Shown one piece after another: positions 9,835 through 22,570 of a stretch of 64,000 nt of DNA. This DNA is from Metopolophium dirhodum (taxonomy: Eukaryota; Arthropoda; Insecta; Hemiptera; Aphididae), in the NCBI RefSeq assembly GCF_019925205.1, contig NC_083560.1, positions 24,571,145 to 24,635,144 of the forward strand. The letters run 5' to 3'. The notes under the pieces are model-generated. The model had not been told where the DNA came from, ran no database searches, and worked only from the letters and a program-made list of their open reading frames with translations. The first letter of the stretch is position 1; the number at the start of each line of letters is the position of its first letter. The translations under genes and the position numbers were made by a program.

Positions 9835-10500
9835 CACACAGTTATTAAGCACACCAGCTGACAAAACTAAGGTTAGATTAGGTTGTACGTCGGACATTCC
9901 TCGACCTCCAATTCCGGTGTTCCGCTCGACACAGGACCGATCAATCGTACCCAACGCATGCGCAACTAGACCTCCAAAACGTGGGCCAACAATATGATAA
10001 GATTTCTAGGGAAAAATAATGACTCTGTCGTTATTTAACTTATAGATTTATAGCATTGTTCAAGATTTGTGATCCAACACCACAACACAAATGATAGATA
10101 GTAAGTTGTTAAAAGTATGCTACACACACAATTGTTGTATCCGTCTATAAGTGCGTAACATGGTATATTTACGCTCAGCAGATCACGTTTAGCTTCTTTA
10201 ATTTAAAAATTGAATTGACCCGATCTATAATGAAACTTAATTGGTAAGAACTATGAAAAATAGGTACTTTTGTTTGTGTTGAGATTTTCTATGATATTTA
10301 ATTTTGAATGGTGCCAATTAAAATGAATTTTTATAAATCACTTATAAACTGAAATATCGTAAAAATCCCAGAATCAAACATACATAATATTCTTACCATT
10401 AAGTTTCAAAATATTTCGATTCACTATAATTTTTATACCTACTGACGAAGCTAAACGTGAATTGATGATCATAAATTTGGTATGATGCACACTTTTAAGA
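9835..10500. repeat. Copy of palindrome-arm sequence, with a segment in flipped orientation
   Basis: 9,840-9,965 matches 38,993-39,127 of the left arm in direct orientation ('gagcacaccagctgacaaaa', 'tgttccgctcgacacagga'). The following ~9,965-10,455 matches 39,254-39,748, but as its reverse complement. A 14-bp inverted pair TCACGTTTAGCTTC (10,183-10,196) and GAAGCTAAACGTGA (10,447-10,460) bounds a MITE-like 278-bp stretch inside it. No target duplication was recognised for that stretch. Confidence 0.7.
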
Positions 10501-13500
10501 TTAAGACGGAGACAACAACAAATGCAGGTTTAGCGTTCTCTTAGAGGACAGCGTCAAGCATAAGTGCAACATTTGTTTTCTCTCCCAGACAAATACCTAA
10601 ACAAATACCTAGGTATTATAAACTTAAATGGATATTAGATTGTTTTGAGATATTATTTGGATAAATCCATGTCATTATGTCATACGCTCATAACTAATAT
10701 TATTCGGTATTCCATATAATTTGTTTCGAGAGTGATTTCACAGTTAAATCAAAAATAAAAATTTTGTTGGAGTACCATGACATAATACTGTATTAGTATG
10801 GTATTCTCATATCAGCTGCATATATAATATTTTTTCCTATTTCGATTACAGTTGCGGTTATCGGTATTGGTTTTTTCGTTTTTGTTTTTGATTTCGGTAT
10901 CGATTTCAGTTTTTACGGTTTTAATGGTTTTAACCTGTATTCAAAATTGGTATCAAATATCGGTTTCAAGCCCTGCTTATTATCATTGATTATAAATCCT
11001 AGACACCTGTCTAAAACAAACGGTTTGAAATTATTTTGCCTTAAGTAAATAATATATTGTTTATTTATTAATCATTTTGTTTATATTATTTATAATATTA
11101 TAATAGGTATATATATTGTTATTACAACATACTATCGTATACCTATCTCTCGATGGTACATAAAATAATAGATTGCAATCACACTATTAAATAAGTTTAT
11201 TAAACATAAACAAATACACAAAATAACGATATCTATGGATCGCTTACAAACATACGGGCCTGGTTCTAGGACCCGCACTGTCTTTTTACCGCAGTGTTTA
11301 CTGCCTTAAATATTATTTTACAAAATACTGCCTCAGCTCATTGGCTTCGTTTACCTATTATTACGAATATAAAAATGTCTATTAATATTATGTAATTAGT
11401 TGGCACATACAACAATATTATAGTACTTAACTGATATAATATTGTTACTGCTAAGTGTAGAAAATACGGGATTCTTATGATAAATGGTACATCATAGCGT
11501 TGGACGAGTATTGTTTTTTAAATTCTAGTCGTGTCGAGTTCAAAATACGAGTACTCGATAAATGCCAAGCATTAAAAAAATTCTAGTACCTTTCAATTCA
11601 AGTCGACTACCTTAAAGGTAATTACAAGCACAAAAAAAATTTTTATCGAGTAAGGTCCTCGAACTGTATTTGAAAATTGTTCCAAAGTCAAGTACTCGAC
11701 CAACTCTAGTACATAACAATATATTCTTAGAAATTATATAAATCATATTTATACTATATTTATGTTTACTGTACCAAATGGTGGCAATTACTTATTTGTA
11801 TTGAGAAAAAAATTGGTGTAAATAACATATTATCCAGGGTAATCAAATAGGTGTTTGATATTGGCTCTGAAGGACAAGTGAAGTCAATGAGTTATAAGTA
11901 GAACTTGACACAAGACAAGAAAACAGTATTTTGTACGATAAGGAATGATAGGACCTACATAGCTCATCTGTTACTTTAAATGTATTTTATATAGGGTAGA
12001 AAGAAAATTGTTGGATCGCTGGTGAGGTATGGTTCAACCTTCATTGGTAACCAGTATCATAGGGTTAGTATCATATTATCATAGGGTAGATTAATGCTGA
12101 TTTAACATACATATAAACTGAAATATTCTCATTTAACTTATTTTATACATAAAATATTACAACATTGAAGGCTATTATTCATGGTTAAAAAATTTTCATT
12201 TTATACTAGACTAATACTGTAATAAATTTCAAAAATTTAATTGATAGCGGAAAGGCAAAATTATATAACCAACATAAAAAAGACTTTTTCACTGATTATG
12301 TTAAAGAAAAAAATAAATACACATTTTTCCCAAGTGATGTACACCCTAAAACTATTTACAATCTAATCGCCACTGAAAATTGTATTTTTGTGTGTTAAAT
12401 CAATATTGGCTTTTCCATTAGGCCATTATGATATTCGACGACTGAAAAACAATTGAATATTAACAGGAAATTTATAATACTTAAAAATCTTAAAAATAAA
12501 GAGTATGGTATGGGATTTGCCAAAGAGATATGGCTAAAATTTTAACTAAAAATTTATATAACAAATCAAATTTAAATTTTTTTTCAAATAAAGGATTAGA
12601 ATACCCACCAAAGTGTTTATATAATTATTAAACTTAAAATGTTTCAAAAGAATTTTCACTGCATAATAACTAACAAATATTTAATTGTTTCATCTGATGT
12701 TAGAATTGTGCCTATTATGGCTAATATAGAAAAATTATTAAAAAGTAAAATCATAAAAACATTATAATTGATCTTTGCTACACAACTAAAAAAATTTTAG
12801 TAACTCTACTATTCTATTTAAAAAGAAATTTTTAAATAATGCCATTTACGAAATAATAGTTATAAATAATTAGGACAATTTTTAATTCTAATTATCGAGA
12901 ATAGATCCGTCGATAAATCTTTTAAATACCAAAGCAAACATATTGTACTTAAAATATCTCCCACCAATTTTAAGGCATGATGAATTATTAAACTATATTT
13001 TGGGATAATATTATAAATTCGTAATAATTAATAATAATAGTAATGGAACTATTGGAACTATGGAAATAATATGTTGATACATTAGTATTTTTTATTTTAT
13101 TATTATTATTTTAAGAATGAGCATAGATAAGTACCTAATTTATAAAAAAATAATTTGAATAAACAAAGTTATTTAATAGTTGTGTCAGTGACGATTGGAC
13201 GCTTGGTTACGTTTTGGTCACGTCAGTTTAGCTCATTTGTGAACGCGTTTTGAGTACTTTTGAAGTGATCAATCAGAATATAATATAGGTATGCTGTGAT
13301 AGTAATTCGTGTTGACGATTAATATTTTGAACTGTAGCTACTATATTTACCTATTGACGTCGACGCAAACGTCAAAATTAAAAAAAAAAGGTAGCAGCTA
13401 GGTTAAAAAAAAAATGCCAAATGTTATCAATCATTAATAATAACTAGGTTTCCTATTAATACTAAAATTATTAATATAAAATTGAAACCCAAAATATGAA

Positions 13501-13577
13501 AGAAAAAAAAAATAAAGTACAAATTTAATATGAAATAAAAATTAATAATTAATAGGTATATAGCTATGTAATAAAAT
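10501..13577. other. Gene-poor, repeat-rich AT-rich spacer
   Basis: No intact gene is seen. 10,845-10,975 is a pyrimidine/GGTTTT-rich tract ('cggttatcggtattggtttt' ... 'caagccctg') of a kind also seen near 16,800-16,930, probably a dispersed transposon end. 11,505-11,710 has 'gagtactcgata' and 'agtactcgaccaactc' in partial inverted arrangement. 13,160-13,380 contains a somewhat GC-richer stretch without a reading frame. Confidence 0.5.
12210..12398 (+). pseudogene. Short open stretch, possible decayed coding fragment
   Basis: Bounded by in-frame TAG (12,207-12,209) and TAA (12,396-12,398), this 62-codon stretch lacks an ATG. It has a mixed amino-acid composition (e.g. FFPSDVHPKTIYNLIATENC) unlike the low-complexity translations around it. 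It may be a relic exon of a transposon or integrated virus. I do not recognise the family, and random openness is a real alternative at this AT content. Confidence 0.2.
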
Positions 13578-16183
13578 GAAAATACATCAGCTGAGAGTAA
13601 TGATTATTGAAACAATAATATAGTGATAAAGTTATTTTTTGAACTTTCTTTTTTAAGTCATCATATGGCTGAAGATTGTTTCGCGTATGATATAATGGCA
13701 TTGCCACCACAAGATAATAGAATATTACAATTTTGTGTCTACATATTAGAAACATATTTAATCAACGACACAGAGTTTCCTTATACCAATATTTATACAA
13801 TTATATTGCCAGTCCTAAGTCAAAAAAATGATCACTGCATGTTCACTGCAGTATTTTTTAATAGTATTTCATCGTAGTGCACTTAATTGATAATCGTATA
13901 ATAATGTATATAACACGAATTCTACATAGTGTGATATCAACTGCTGACCGATAAAATAATACTAATACTCACATAACTGCCTTGGCCAACACACACCATT
14001 TGTAAGTAGGTAAATTAGTTTGGTGCCCCCACTAGACTTCATTTCACTGCACATACCGAACTCCTTAAGACTACGATACGATAATAATTCCTTTTTAATG
14101 TTTATGAATCTTAAAATCCTAATATCATATATTTTTTTTAATTAAAGTACTAATATTTAATACGTCATAAGCTACAATTAACAATTTTATAATAATTATT
14201 ATTATTTGTTATACAATTATCTAGCTGAGAAAAATTAATAACAGTAGTATGTACTCGTCATTAGTGTGTGTGAGTATGTGTAAATAAAAAAGCGGAATTG
14301 TCCCGCATGCGTAAGTACAAATTACCATTTCGGCATTGTTCGCGTGAATGATAAATTATTTATGTTAATTTGTATGTACATATTGTCAATCTTACCAATG
14401 AACCTGATAACGCGATAAGACTTCTGTAAACAAATTTGAATTTTATTAAAACGTCTACTTGAAATCGAATCTAGGAAAAAAACCCCGAACCTATACCTAT
14501 TAGTATAACATTGATAAATAGGTAAGTATATATTACATTATATGATATTCCTACATAAATATAAAATATAGTTTCGGATTTATTCCTTTGTATTCACCCA
14601 ATTTCTTATCTGATGCAAAATTTGAACTTTATGGAATTGGGGTAGCGTTTTGATCTATAGGTCAGTCTGTGATAAAAATGATGATTTTGAGTTATGCTAA
14701 TGAAATTTGAGCACATTTGTAACTCTGAAGTACAAATATTACAGCCGAATTTCATATGTGAAATATTTTTTGAGTTATGAGGTGGTTAAAAGTGGCTCCA
14801 AACGTATTATGTGATTCTAAATATTTAAATTTTTTGTTTTATGTTATTGGTTACTACAATGTGTCCAATCACCCCTCCCCCCACACCCCCTAAAAAAAAT
14901 GTCACTTTGTCGCCTTGATGTCATAAAACCCCGTCCACCACGCCACTGCTTATAGCTCACGATAATCGAATATTTTTTGTTTATAAATAGGTCTTTATTA
15001 CAGAAATAGAGCATTCATAACGAGTTTTTTTTAAATAAAATAAAATACAAGTCAATGTCTGTATGTTTGTGGTGTAGACTCAAAAACTGCTTGGTTTGAA
15101 AATATACGATGGAATATATAGAACTATAGTCGTATATTCTATCTACCACAGGCGGACAGCCCCTCACTATCACAAAGCTAGTCTCACTGATGTCGTTTAT
15201 CCGTTAACTGAGTCACTACACTAAAAAATACACCGATTAAGCGACGTATCTAATATAATAATTTGTTCATTTTTATGCTGACAGAAGTTATAGCTAACAA
15301 ATTATAAATCGATTTTCAAATTAAATGTGATGTTTTAACTAAGGAATAAGGATAACAAAATTAATGTAGGTAAATGATTTCAGTAGTTGAATATTTTAAA
15401 AACAGTATTATATATTCTGATTCCTCTAGAATTAAGTATCAAATAACTCATATGTAAAGTTAAATTCCTTTTAAAATTAAAATTGACATTGTACAAGTAT
15501 TTTTATGTGTAGGCTACGTACATGGTTCTTAAAATCGTAGGTAATTAACCTCTTATAAATTATGATAGAAGAGTTCCTGAAGGTGCGCTTATTAATTTAA
15601 ATAACTATCAAATTTAGATACTTAAAATTTTTTTTTGGTAAATTACTGTAAGAAAAATGTGCGTACGTTTTACATCTCTAAAGAAATCATGTTGTGATGT
15701 TCACTTGTACAACTTAATATATCGCATTTTGGACCAATAAGTTCCAATAGATTCTGAAACCTGTTCTGAAAATGTTTACTTCCAAAGGATATTTTAATGA
15801 AGTTCATTCAATAGAGATATCATAAAACCAGGTCTATCAAACTTTATAATAACGTTATGATTATAACGTTATATTTGACAAAAAACGATTGCAATTTATA
15901 AAAGTTATTTTAACGGAAAGCATAATAAAAAATAATTAAATACCGCAAAACAAAACATAACGATTAACTAAATATATTATATATAAATAAACAAAACATG
16001 ACGCAAAACGAAATATTATTTTAAAATGTATTTATTTAAAAGGCCTAGTTTAGTAGAAACATACTTATTTTTTTTTTTTTTTAGAATTCAACGGGACTAG
16101 CCCTTTTACAAAATTTAAAGTGGTATATAGACCAATAATGTATAGAAAAAAAAAATTTTTACAGAAAATAATAATTATTAAGC
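13578..16183 (+). repeat. Repeat segment A (inverted partner of 33,757-36,876)
   Basis: Starting at 'gaaaatacatcagctgagag', this segment matches the reverse complement of segment B, and its first ~330 bp also match the right arm near 63,668-64,000. Landmarks are an open frame at 13,664-13,877 (MAEDCFAYDIMALPP...), conserved in all three copies, the 'ccccccacacccc' tract at 14,873-14,890, and 'aattcaacgggactagccc' at 16,085. Relative to B it lacks ~515 bp at the 14,795 junction. The shared 84-codon frame overlaps 'cgccactgc' and transposon-like sequence only distantly; no protein family is recognisable, so I do not call it a gene. Confidence 0.8.
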
Positions 16184-18794
16184 ACAACACTAAGTAATAA
16201 TGAAACGTATATAAATATAAAGTATACAAATGATTAAAAATATAAAATATTTTCATGCAAATAATCTAAGAATCTAAGAATTGGTTATACTATATTCTGT
16301 ATCCGGGCCATTGCCTAGTCGCATCAGTAATTATTTTTAAATTTAATAGGTATTAATTGGGTGCGACATTGTTCCGTGCTGTTGTCACGTTCTCCATCAC
16401 CGATCGTGGAACTGCTGAGGGCCGACTCTCTGTATTCGTTAGCACTATCACTCCGCCCGTAGTATAAACGGGATCGCCTACATCGCGATATCGACATACC
16501 TATCGTTCGTCATATTCCATTCATTCATTGTAGTCATTTGGTGACCTATTGCCAAAAGCAGCACCAGGAAATTTATCAGTGGCCTGGGGGGTGCTTAATA
16601 TACTACGCTGATTATTAAATATTACGTAGGAATATTTATTCAAATTCTATATGATAACACAAATTTAATAATAAAAAGTTTTTCGATTGATATAAGCCAT
16701 TTCGTAATGACTAACAAAATAAAATACTTTTTGTTTATACATAAGGTTTTTATTAACACTATTCGTTAGTTACTTTCTGACAGGGACTGTAACCTATATT
16801 GTGTTTTTCGGTTCCGGTTTCGTTTTCTATATTCTAAAAAAATTAAGGGTTCTAGAACCTGTGAATACTGTTTCTGAAAAATACCGATTATTTTCAGTTA
16901 ATTCTGGTTTCTGATTAATAGAGATTTATTTTAAAAATAGTATGAAATTATTTATTTATTCTTGTTTGAAAAAATAAATATAAATATATAATATCAGCCT
17001 TTAGGTATGTATAGGAATATATGAGAATATTGTAAATATTTCTTTGAGTTACGTTAAGCAGTTAAGTTATTTTTTTTTTGTTTATTCCAACTCATAGTAA
17101 TAATTTGAAAAATATTATGTAATATTTGTAATATTGTAAAATATTATGATTTGATAAAATAAATATTTTTAATTTTAAATATAATATTTTTAGGAGACAA
17201 ATTTGACTTTACTATAATTTGTAACATTTGTACGGACCAAATAAGTGTTTTGCAAGAAAAAACTTAATACTTTATAGACAATATATTATTATATATTATA
17301 TATATATATTATTAAAAAACATAAAAAATAAATATACATGTTGACAATTTCATATAAAATGGATTTACTTACTGTTTCTATGTGTATACTACGTGCATGG
17401 TTTTAAAATCGTAATCAACTACTTATGATAGAGGGCTCCCCGAAGGTGCGCTTATTAATTTAAATCATAACTTTACTAAAAATATCAAAATTTACAAAAA
17501 TGATGAAACTTCAATTTTTTTTTTTTTTGTAAATAACTGTGAGATAAATGTGCGTACAATATTATACGTTTAGGTATTTACAATATACCAGTTCATATAA
17601 TTCTTTAAATGTATATTTTTATATTACAAATTATAAGTTTACGACTTACCTATGAGTACGAAGTACAAATCAGGAATTAAAATTGTGTGTAGTACGATAC
17701 ACTTTGTGTACAACGAAATTCTGTGGAATACAAAATTAAAAAGTAAGTAACGGCCTGTAAGCTGTAATACGTACGTTAAGTGACTATTTAACAATTACCT
17801 AGTTGAGTAATTGAATGTTAAATTTTTCTTCATTAATTGAAAAACTATTTGATGTTATATTGAAAAATAGACACATAGAAATATTTCATTATAATAATAA
17901 TAACCATTATTAGGAGTCGATTTTATAATATTTTTCAAACTACGTTTTTAATATGACATTTTCATGACACCGTAAAGACATAATATTGAATACAAATATA
18001 TTTTAAATTATACTAAATTTTGACATTTCCATAAAATGTAGGTACAAAATACTGTTCTCATGTTTTGTAACAAACTCTTCTGAACAATTACCGACTTAGC
18101 GTTAGCTTCCCTTGATATAAGGTATTCCTTTTCTTCTACATGCTAATTCTCCTCCAAAATATGAAATTTTTAAGATTTTATTTTTTTATATTAAAATAAT
18201 CAATAACCATGGACATATTATTATCATATTATGATTTATATTCTTCCCATGATATATAATGATTATATCATAATAATACTGTAAGTAGTAACTTACAACT
18301 ACAACAGTAGTAAAACCATTATCAGTTATTTTAATATATTATAATATTTAATATACAACTTAGACATAATTTATATCCGTATCAGTTTGACCTAGACCTC
18401 ACATCCGATCAAAAAAAATGTAGAACATTTTGAACCTGCATAATGAACACTTCACTAGGCACTTCTGTACTTCAGAGCTAATGTCAAACTTACAGTTAAT
18501 TGTCCTGCATAATATGCAATATTCAACATTTTTCCTTAATACAATTAAGTACCTATATTTGCCACCATTTGGTGCAATAACCATTGACATATTATAATAT
18601 TATGATTTATATTCTTTCTAAGAATAATATTATAGTCTATATATTATATAATACAATTTATCTTAAGCATACTGTATGCGATAGACAGGAGTAACACAAT
18701 TATCAGTTATTATAATATATTATATTTTACTTAATACAAAATAATTGCAAATCATTTGTTTTATATAATATTATGTAATAAGAACTAATTCATA
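16184..18794. other. AT-rich spacer with repeat fragments
   Basis: No gene seen. 16,350-16,800 resembles 28,250-28,730 ('gacattgttccgtgct', 'gggatcgcctacatcgcg', 'ccattcgtaatgac'-like). 17,380-17,560 is a diverged copy of 15,505-15,660 ('gaaggtgcgcttattaattt'). The rest is AT-rich with (TA)n patches. Confidence 0.5.
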
Positions 18795-18983
18795 TTATAC
18801 GATAATATTTAGAAATTGGAAACATATCATTTGCCACTCCCCTCGCAATTCGGCGTTGATTTCTTCTCTCGAATCCTGCTCGCTTCCTGTTCCCGTGGCA
18901 GATTCGGAGTACCCACGCAGTTCCTGGGTACCCACGACATTGTTTTTGTTGTTGGCGTCATCCGATTTCGAGTTGTCTTCCAT
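18795..18983 (-). CDS. Possible 5' exon or orphan exon of an unknown gene
   Basis: The minus strand opens with ATG and encodes an acidic, hydrophilic stretch (MEDNSKSDDANNKNNVVGTQ, then Ser/Thr/Glu-rich to 'NAELRGEWQM'). Base composition is clearly less AT-rich than the surroundings, as is the upstream 19,000-19,210 stretch, which includes 'gcgcatgcgtcatc' and could be a promoter region. The reading frame enters low-complexity hydrophobic codons near its end, so a splice donor around 18,830-18,850 is plausible. No downstream exon could be identified and the family is unknown. A repeat-derived open frame is the main alternative. Confidence 0.3.
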   Translation of the reverse strand: MEDNSKSDDANNKNNVVGTQELRGYSESATGTGSEQDSREEINAELRGEWQMICFQFLNIIV

Positions 18984-19474
18984 TTTTTGCGTGTTTCAGA
19001 TGTGTATATCGCTGTTTCAGTTTTTATAATAAAGCAATGGACGGTGACGTACGTGCACACTGAAACAGTATTATGATTCTACTGAGCATACGAAGGTCGT
19101 CCAGTTACTCGGTAAGCCTTGGTTGTGTGTGAGAGGTCAGTCCTTTTTTGAGAACCAGTGTTTTACTTCCTATTACCGTAACACGTTTTGATGACGCATG
19201 CGCAGTGAAAAACAGGTGTTATTCGTACTTAACATTATTATTATTATTATTCCGTCAACGATTCCATCTTAAAATCTCTTTTCTAAGCATTTGAGTACCT
19301 ATTGGAGTATTGAAATAACGGATTCATGCAAATCGTATTTATAACATATTTTTTAAGATTTTCTAGTAAAATCCCTCACTTCAAAAATGTTAGTGAAAAA
19401 TATTTATGAGGGTATGACATAATAATATTAATTCGTCTAAAATATATTATCTCAAATAGATTCAATTTGTATCG

Positions 19475-20110
19475 TGGTTTTTCATGAGAATTCAACTTAT
19501 ACGTTAGTTATAAGTATTTTCGAATTGCGCTTAATATGTATATATATACACAAACTTGCTAAAAATTGAACTATCGCATAATACCCGCATATACAAATAC
19601 AGACAATGTTCTTACTGTAATGTTTCATTTAAGTTCGATTCATTCAAATAATTAAACTAACGAAGTTAAACGTGATCTGCAGAGCATAAATTCTATGTTA
19701 TGCACTCCACACACGGAAACCAACAAATGCATGTGTAATCAGTAGTTGTGTAGTTTTGCTTTAATTATATTAATGCATACCTATACAACAAAGAAAACAT
19801 TTTCTGAAAATACCATATTGTGCTTTTGTTATTCCAGTGGTTCACAAAATAGTTTTGCTCCCGTCTCCTTTTTTAAACTGTGGTTTTCTTAGGATGCCCT
19901 TCCCAATCCATATAGCATGTCTACTCGTATAATCATAAGAAATAAAAAAATGTAATGGGTAGGTTAGGTTAGGGTAAATATATGAAAACACGTATATAAT
20001 TAAAATTATACATAATTTACCCATTTATATTTCCCTAATGTCTACCCGCTATCTTCGGGTTTTCGAATATATGTTTGGAGCATTTTAAATTCTACACAGC
20101 AGACGGTATT
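19475..20110. repeat. Unsplit copy of the dispersed repeat at 715-910 / 2,588-2,960
   Basis: Contains the same landmarks in the same order without the P-like insertion, so it serves as a diverged paralogous empty site around 19,745-19,760. Coding capacity is absent. Confidence 0.6.
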
Positions 20111-21299
20111 ATATTTTTAAGAGTCTAGGAAAAAAATCTTAGTTGTAAGTATCCTAATTGTTGGATACAGCTGTCAAAATAATAATTAGTTATAATAAAA
20201 AAATTGAAATTTGATTGATACCTAATTATTATATAATATTATTATAATATTGATAAATATTAAATAAGTATATATTATATATGCATATTATTGATATCTC
20301 TGGTATATAAATATTTATTTATTTATAAAGGTACCCTTTAGTAATAATAGACAATGGAACAGTAAGTAGAATCTCAAGTTGACAAATATAACACCGAAAT
20401 TCAATAATATAATGTTTTAAATGAGTATATATTTTTTAAATTAATTGTATTCCTGCTCATGAATCCTATGATCTTAAATTATTTTTTAAATAAAGTATTA
20501 ATATATAATACATCACAATTTACTATTTTATAATTTATGTGTAATAATAAGTTATAATATTATCTAGACGAGAAAAAGTATTGACTCTATAATTATTTAT
20601 ATTTAGTGGGAAGTAATTTTGACGACTCCAATTAACAGACTAATCTAGATTTTATTTTAAAATTAATGTATCATTTGGATACTTTTAATAGTCAAGCATA
20701 TTTAATATTTAGTTACTGTAATATAATTTTGATGCCTGATCGGAAACATCTTAAAAATTTGTCCATTTCATGAGGTGGAAACGGTAAATAATATACTGTG
20801 TGTCCACAAAAACATTTACACGGTAAAACAATAATAATATATACATATTTAAATCGTTTTCAATATAAAAAAATAACAACATTTATTTAAAAATACGAAA
20901 CATTTTTCGCTCAGCAAATCACGTTAGTTTAACAATTAGACTGAATTGTAACATTTTAAGTTAAGACTATCATCTTGGCAATATCGTAGGCTTATTATTA
21001 TGTTTTAATTTTAAAGCGAGTTATGAGAATTTTAAGTAGTATAATTATGTATCAGTATTTGCTTAGAGAATTTTATTTCTGGTAATTTTTTTCCGATTAC
21101 CATTATGGAAGTATTAATCTATGTACAGTCAATTCATATCTACTTTAATATGATGGCCAAATGCAATTTTTAGGTCTGATAGTACATTTTTATTGCTTTG
21201 TCCTGTAGTGCCCTTAACAATAGCGATAACGATAACTAAACAAAATTGTAATTAATATTTTCCATAATTTCAATATATATTTATATCATATGTTGCGAT
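20111..21299. other. AT-rich spacer
   Basis: Nothing assignable. Short relics of the 'atcacgtt.agtt' MITE-like end appear at 20,920-20,940, and (AT)n patches occur throughout. Confidence 0.4.
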
Positions 21300-21855
21300 T
21301 ATTAACGTAATAATATTACGTACCTATAGGTACAACATAGAACACTAATCACATGTAATTTTTGTTATTACTTATGGCTCACGAAAATCGAATATTTTTT
21401 GATTATAAAATAAAGGGTGTTGATTGGTATCATTCATTGGTTACTTTTTAAGCGTCGATAATGCATTTTTTTTTAATTTTAATAAAAGTCAATGTCTGTA
21501 TGTTTGAACCATAGACTCAAATACCACTTTTGAACGCAAATTTCAGACATCGTTCTTGGATATCAGAAAAATGTGGGGATAAGTTTGAACCAGTTTTGAA
21601 ATTATACGATGGAATATATAGAAAGAAAGTTGTATATCCAATCTACCACAGGCAGACAGCCCCTCTCAATCACAAAATGATTCACACACTTATGTCGTTT
21701 GCCTAACTGAGGTACTACACTAAAATATGCACCGATAAAGCGTCATAATTTATATATTATGTTCATTTGTTTGCTAACAGAAGTTATATCTCAAGAATTA
21801 TAAATCGATACTCAAATAAAATGTGAAATTTTAACTGAGGAGTAAGGATAACAAA
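21300..21855. repeat. Dispersed repeat with 'caggcagacagcccctc' core
   Basis: Shares 'cacgaaaatcgaatatttttt', 'aaaagtcaatgtctgtatgttt', 'atacgatggaatatataga' and 'accacaggcagacagcccct' with 14,950-15,370. The core also occurs in reverse orientation at ~34,560-34,990 and in partial form at 28,035-28,220. An aphid-style dispersed family of unknown class. Confidence 0.6.
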
Positions 21856-22345
21856 ATATCGGATTGTGGACTTTGTCTGTAATCCGTGGAACGTGAAGCT
21901 ACGTTATACGAGATCGTTCTACCCCCCGATCACAAAGTTCCCTTTCCTATGTGATTGAAAGCAGTTATTATTACGAGTATTCTCTTCGATTACGTGTTTC
22001 CTCATCTTTTAACGGATATTATAACTACATTTTTTTTGAAATGCAAAACATTCAGTGCATATTTAGATAGTTTTTAAAGTATGAAATTCCCGTACCATAT
22101 ACATAACTATAGTATACATGCAGTGAACGCAGAATAAAAATTCCTGACTCTAGGAAAAAAAATCCCCAGATTACAATATTACTAAAAATCACATTTTTAA
22201 AAAGCTTCTTAGTGTTATTAACATGTTATAAATATTTAATAACAAATATACACTGAGTTTAGGTATAATTATAATTAAAATAAATAATATATGATAAATA
22301 ATTTTCAAACATTAACAATAATATTATTTTGTTTTATATCATAAT
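21856..22345. repeat. Direct duplicate, copy 1 (partner 27,247-27,760)
   Basis: About 490 bp nearly identical to 27,247-27,760 in the same orientation, beginning 'gtcggattgtggactttgtc' and running through 'agatcgttctacccc', 'tgtgattgaaagcagttatt' and 'acactgagtttaggtata'. Only scattered differences are visible. In both copies it follows or neighbours other shared repeats, suggesting either a young element or a segmental duplication. Confidence 0.75.
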
Positions 22346-22374
22346 TATAAACAACATATTATGTTCTTTTATTT

Positions 22375-22418
22375 GTTGCGAATATTTGTCTACGCTAGGG
22401 AGCCGTGACACAGAAGAA
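22375..22418. repeat. Short direct repeat (partner 23,569-23,612)
   Basis: A 44-bp block 'gttgcgaatatttgtctacg' ... 'gccgtgacacagaagaa' recurs 1.19 kb downstream with a few mismatches. It may mark the ends of a degenerate insertion. Confidence 0.55.
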
Positions 22419-22419
22419 G

Positions 22420-22570
22420 TACAGTACAAATACATAAAAAATATTATTATATTTACCTACATAGGCTATTAAAAGATATGCAACAAATTCTAGGACTGGT
22501 TTGTTATATCTCCGCTAGGGCATGTGAAAACTTTATAGACCACCCAGGTTTGTCTCGTCGCCAACTATAA
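22420..22570. repeat. Fragment of palindrome-arm sequence
   Basis: About 150 bp matches 62,345-62,500 (right arm) in the same orientation and 38,060-38,215 (left arm) inverted, sharing 'ataggctattaaaagatatg' and 'tttgtctcgtcgccaactat'. This shows that arm components are dispersed and not unique to the palindrome. Confidence 0.75.

Noticed and set aside
13664..13877. Conserved MAEDCFAYDI... ORF, also in the left arm (36,561-36,791) and right arm (63,768-63,980)
   Set aside because: Conserved because the DNA repeat is near-identical, not from protein constraint; no family recognised and it ends differently between copies.
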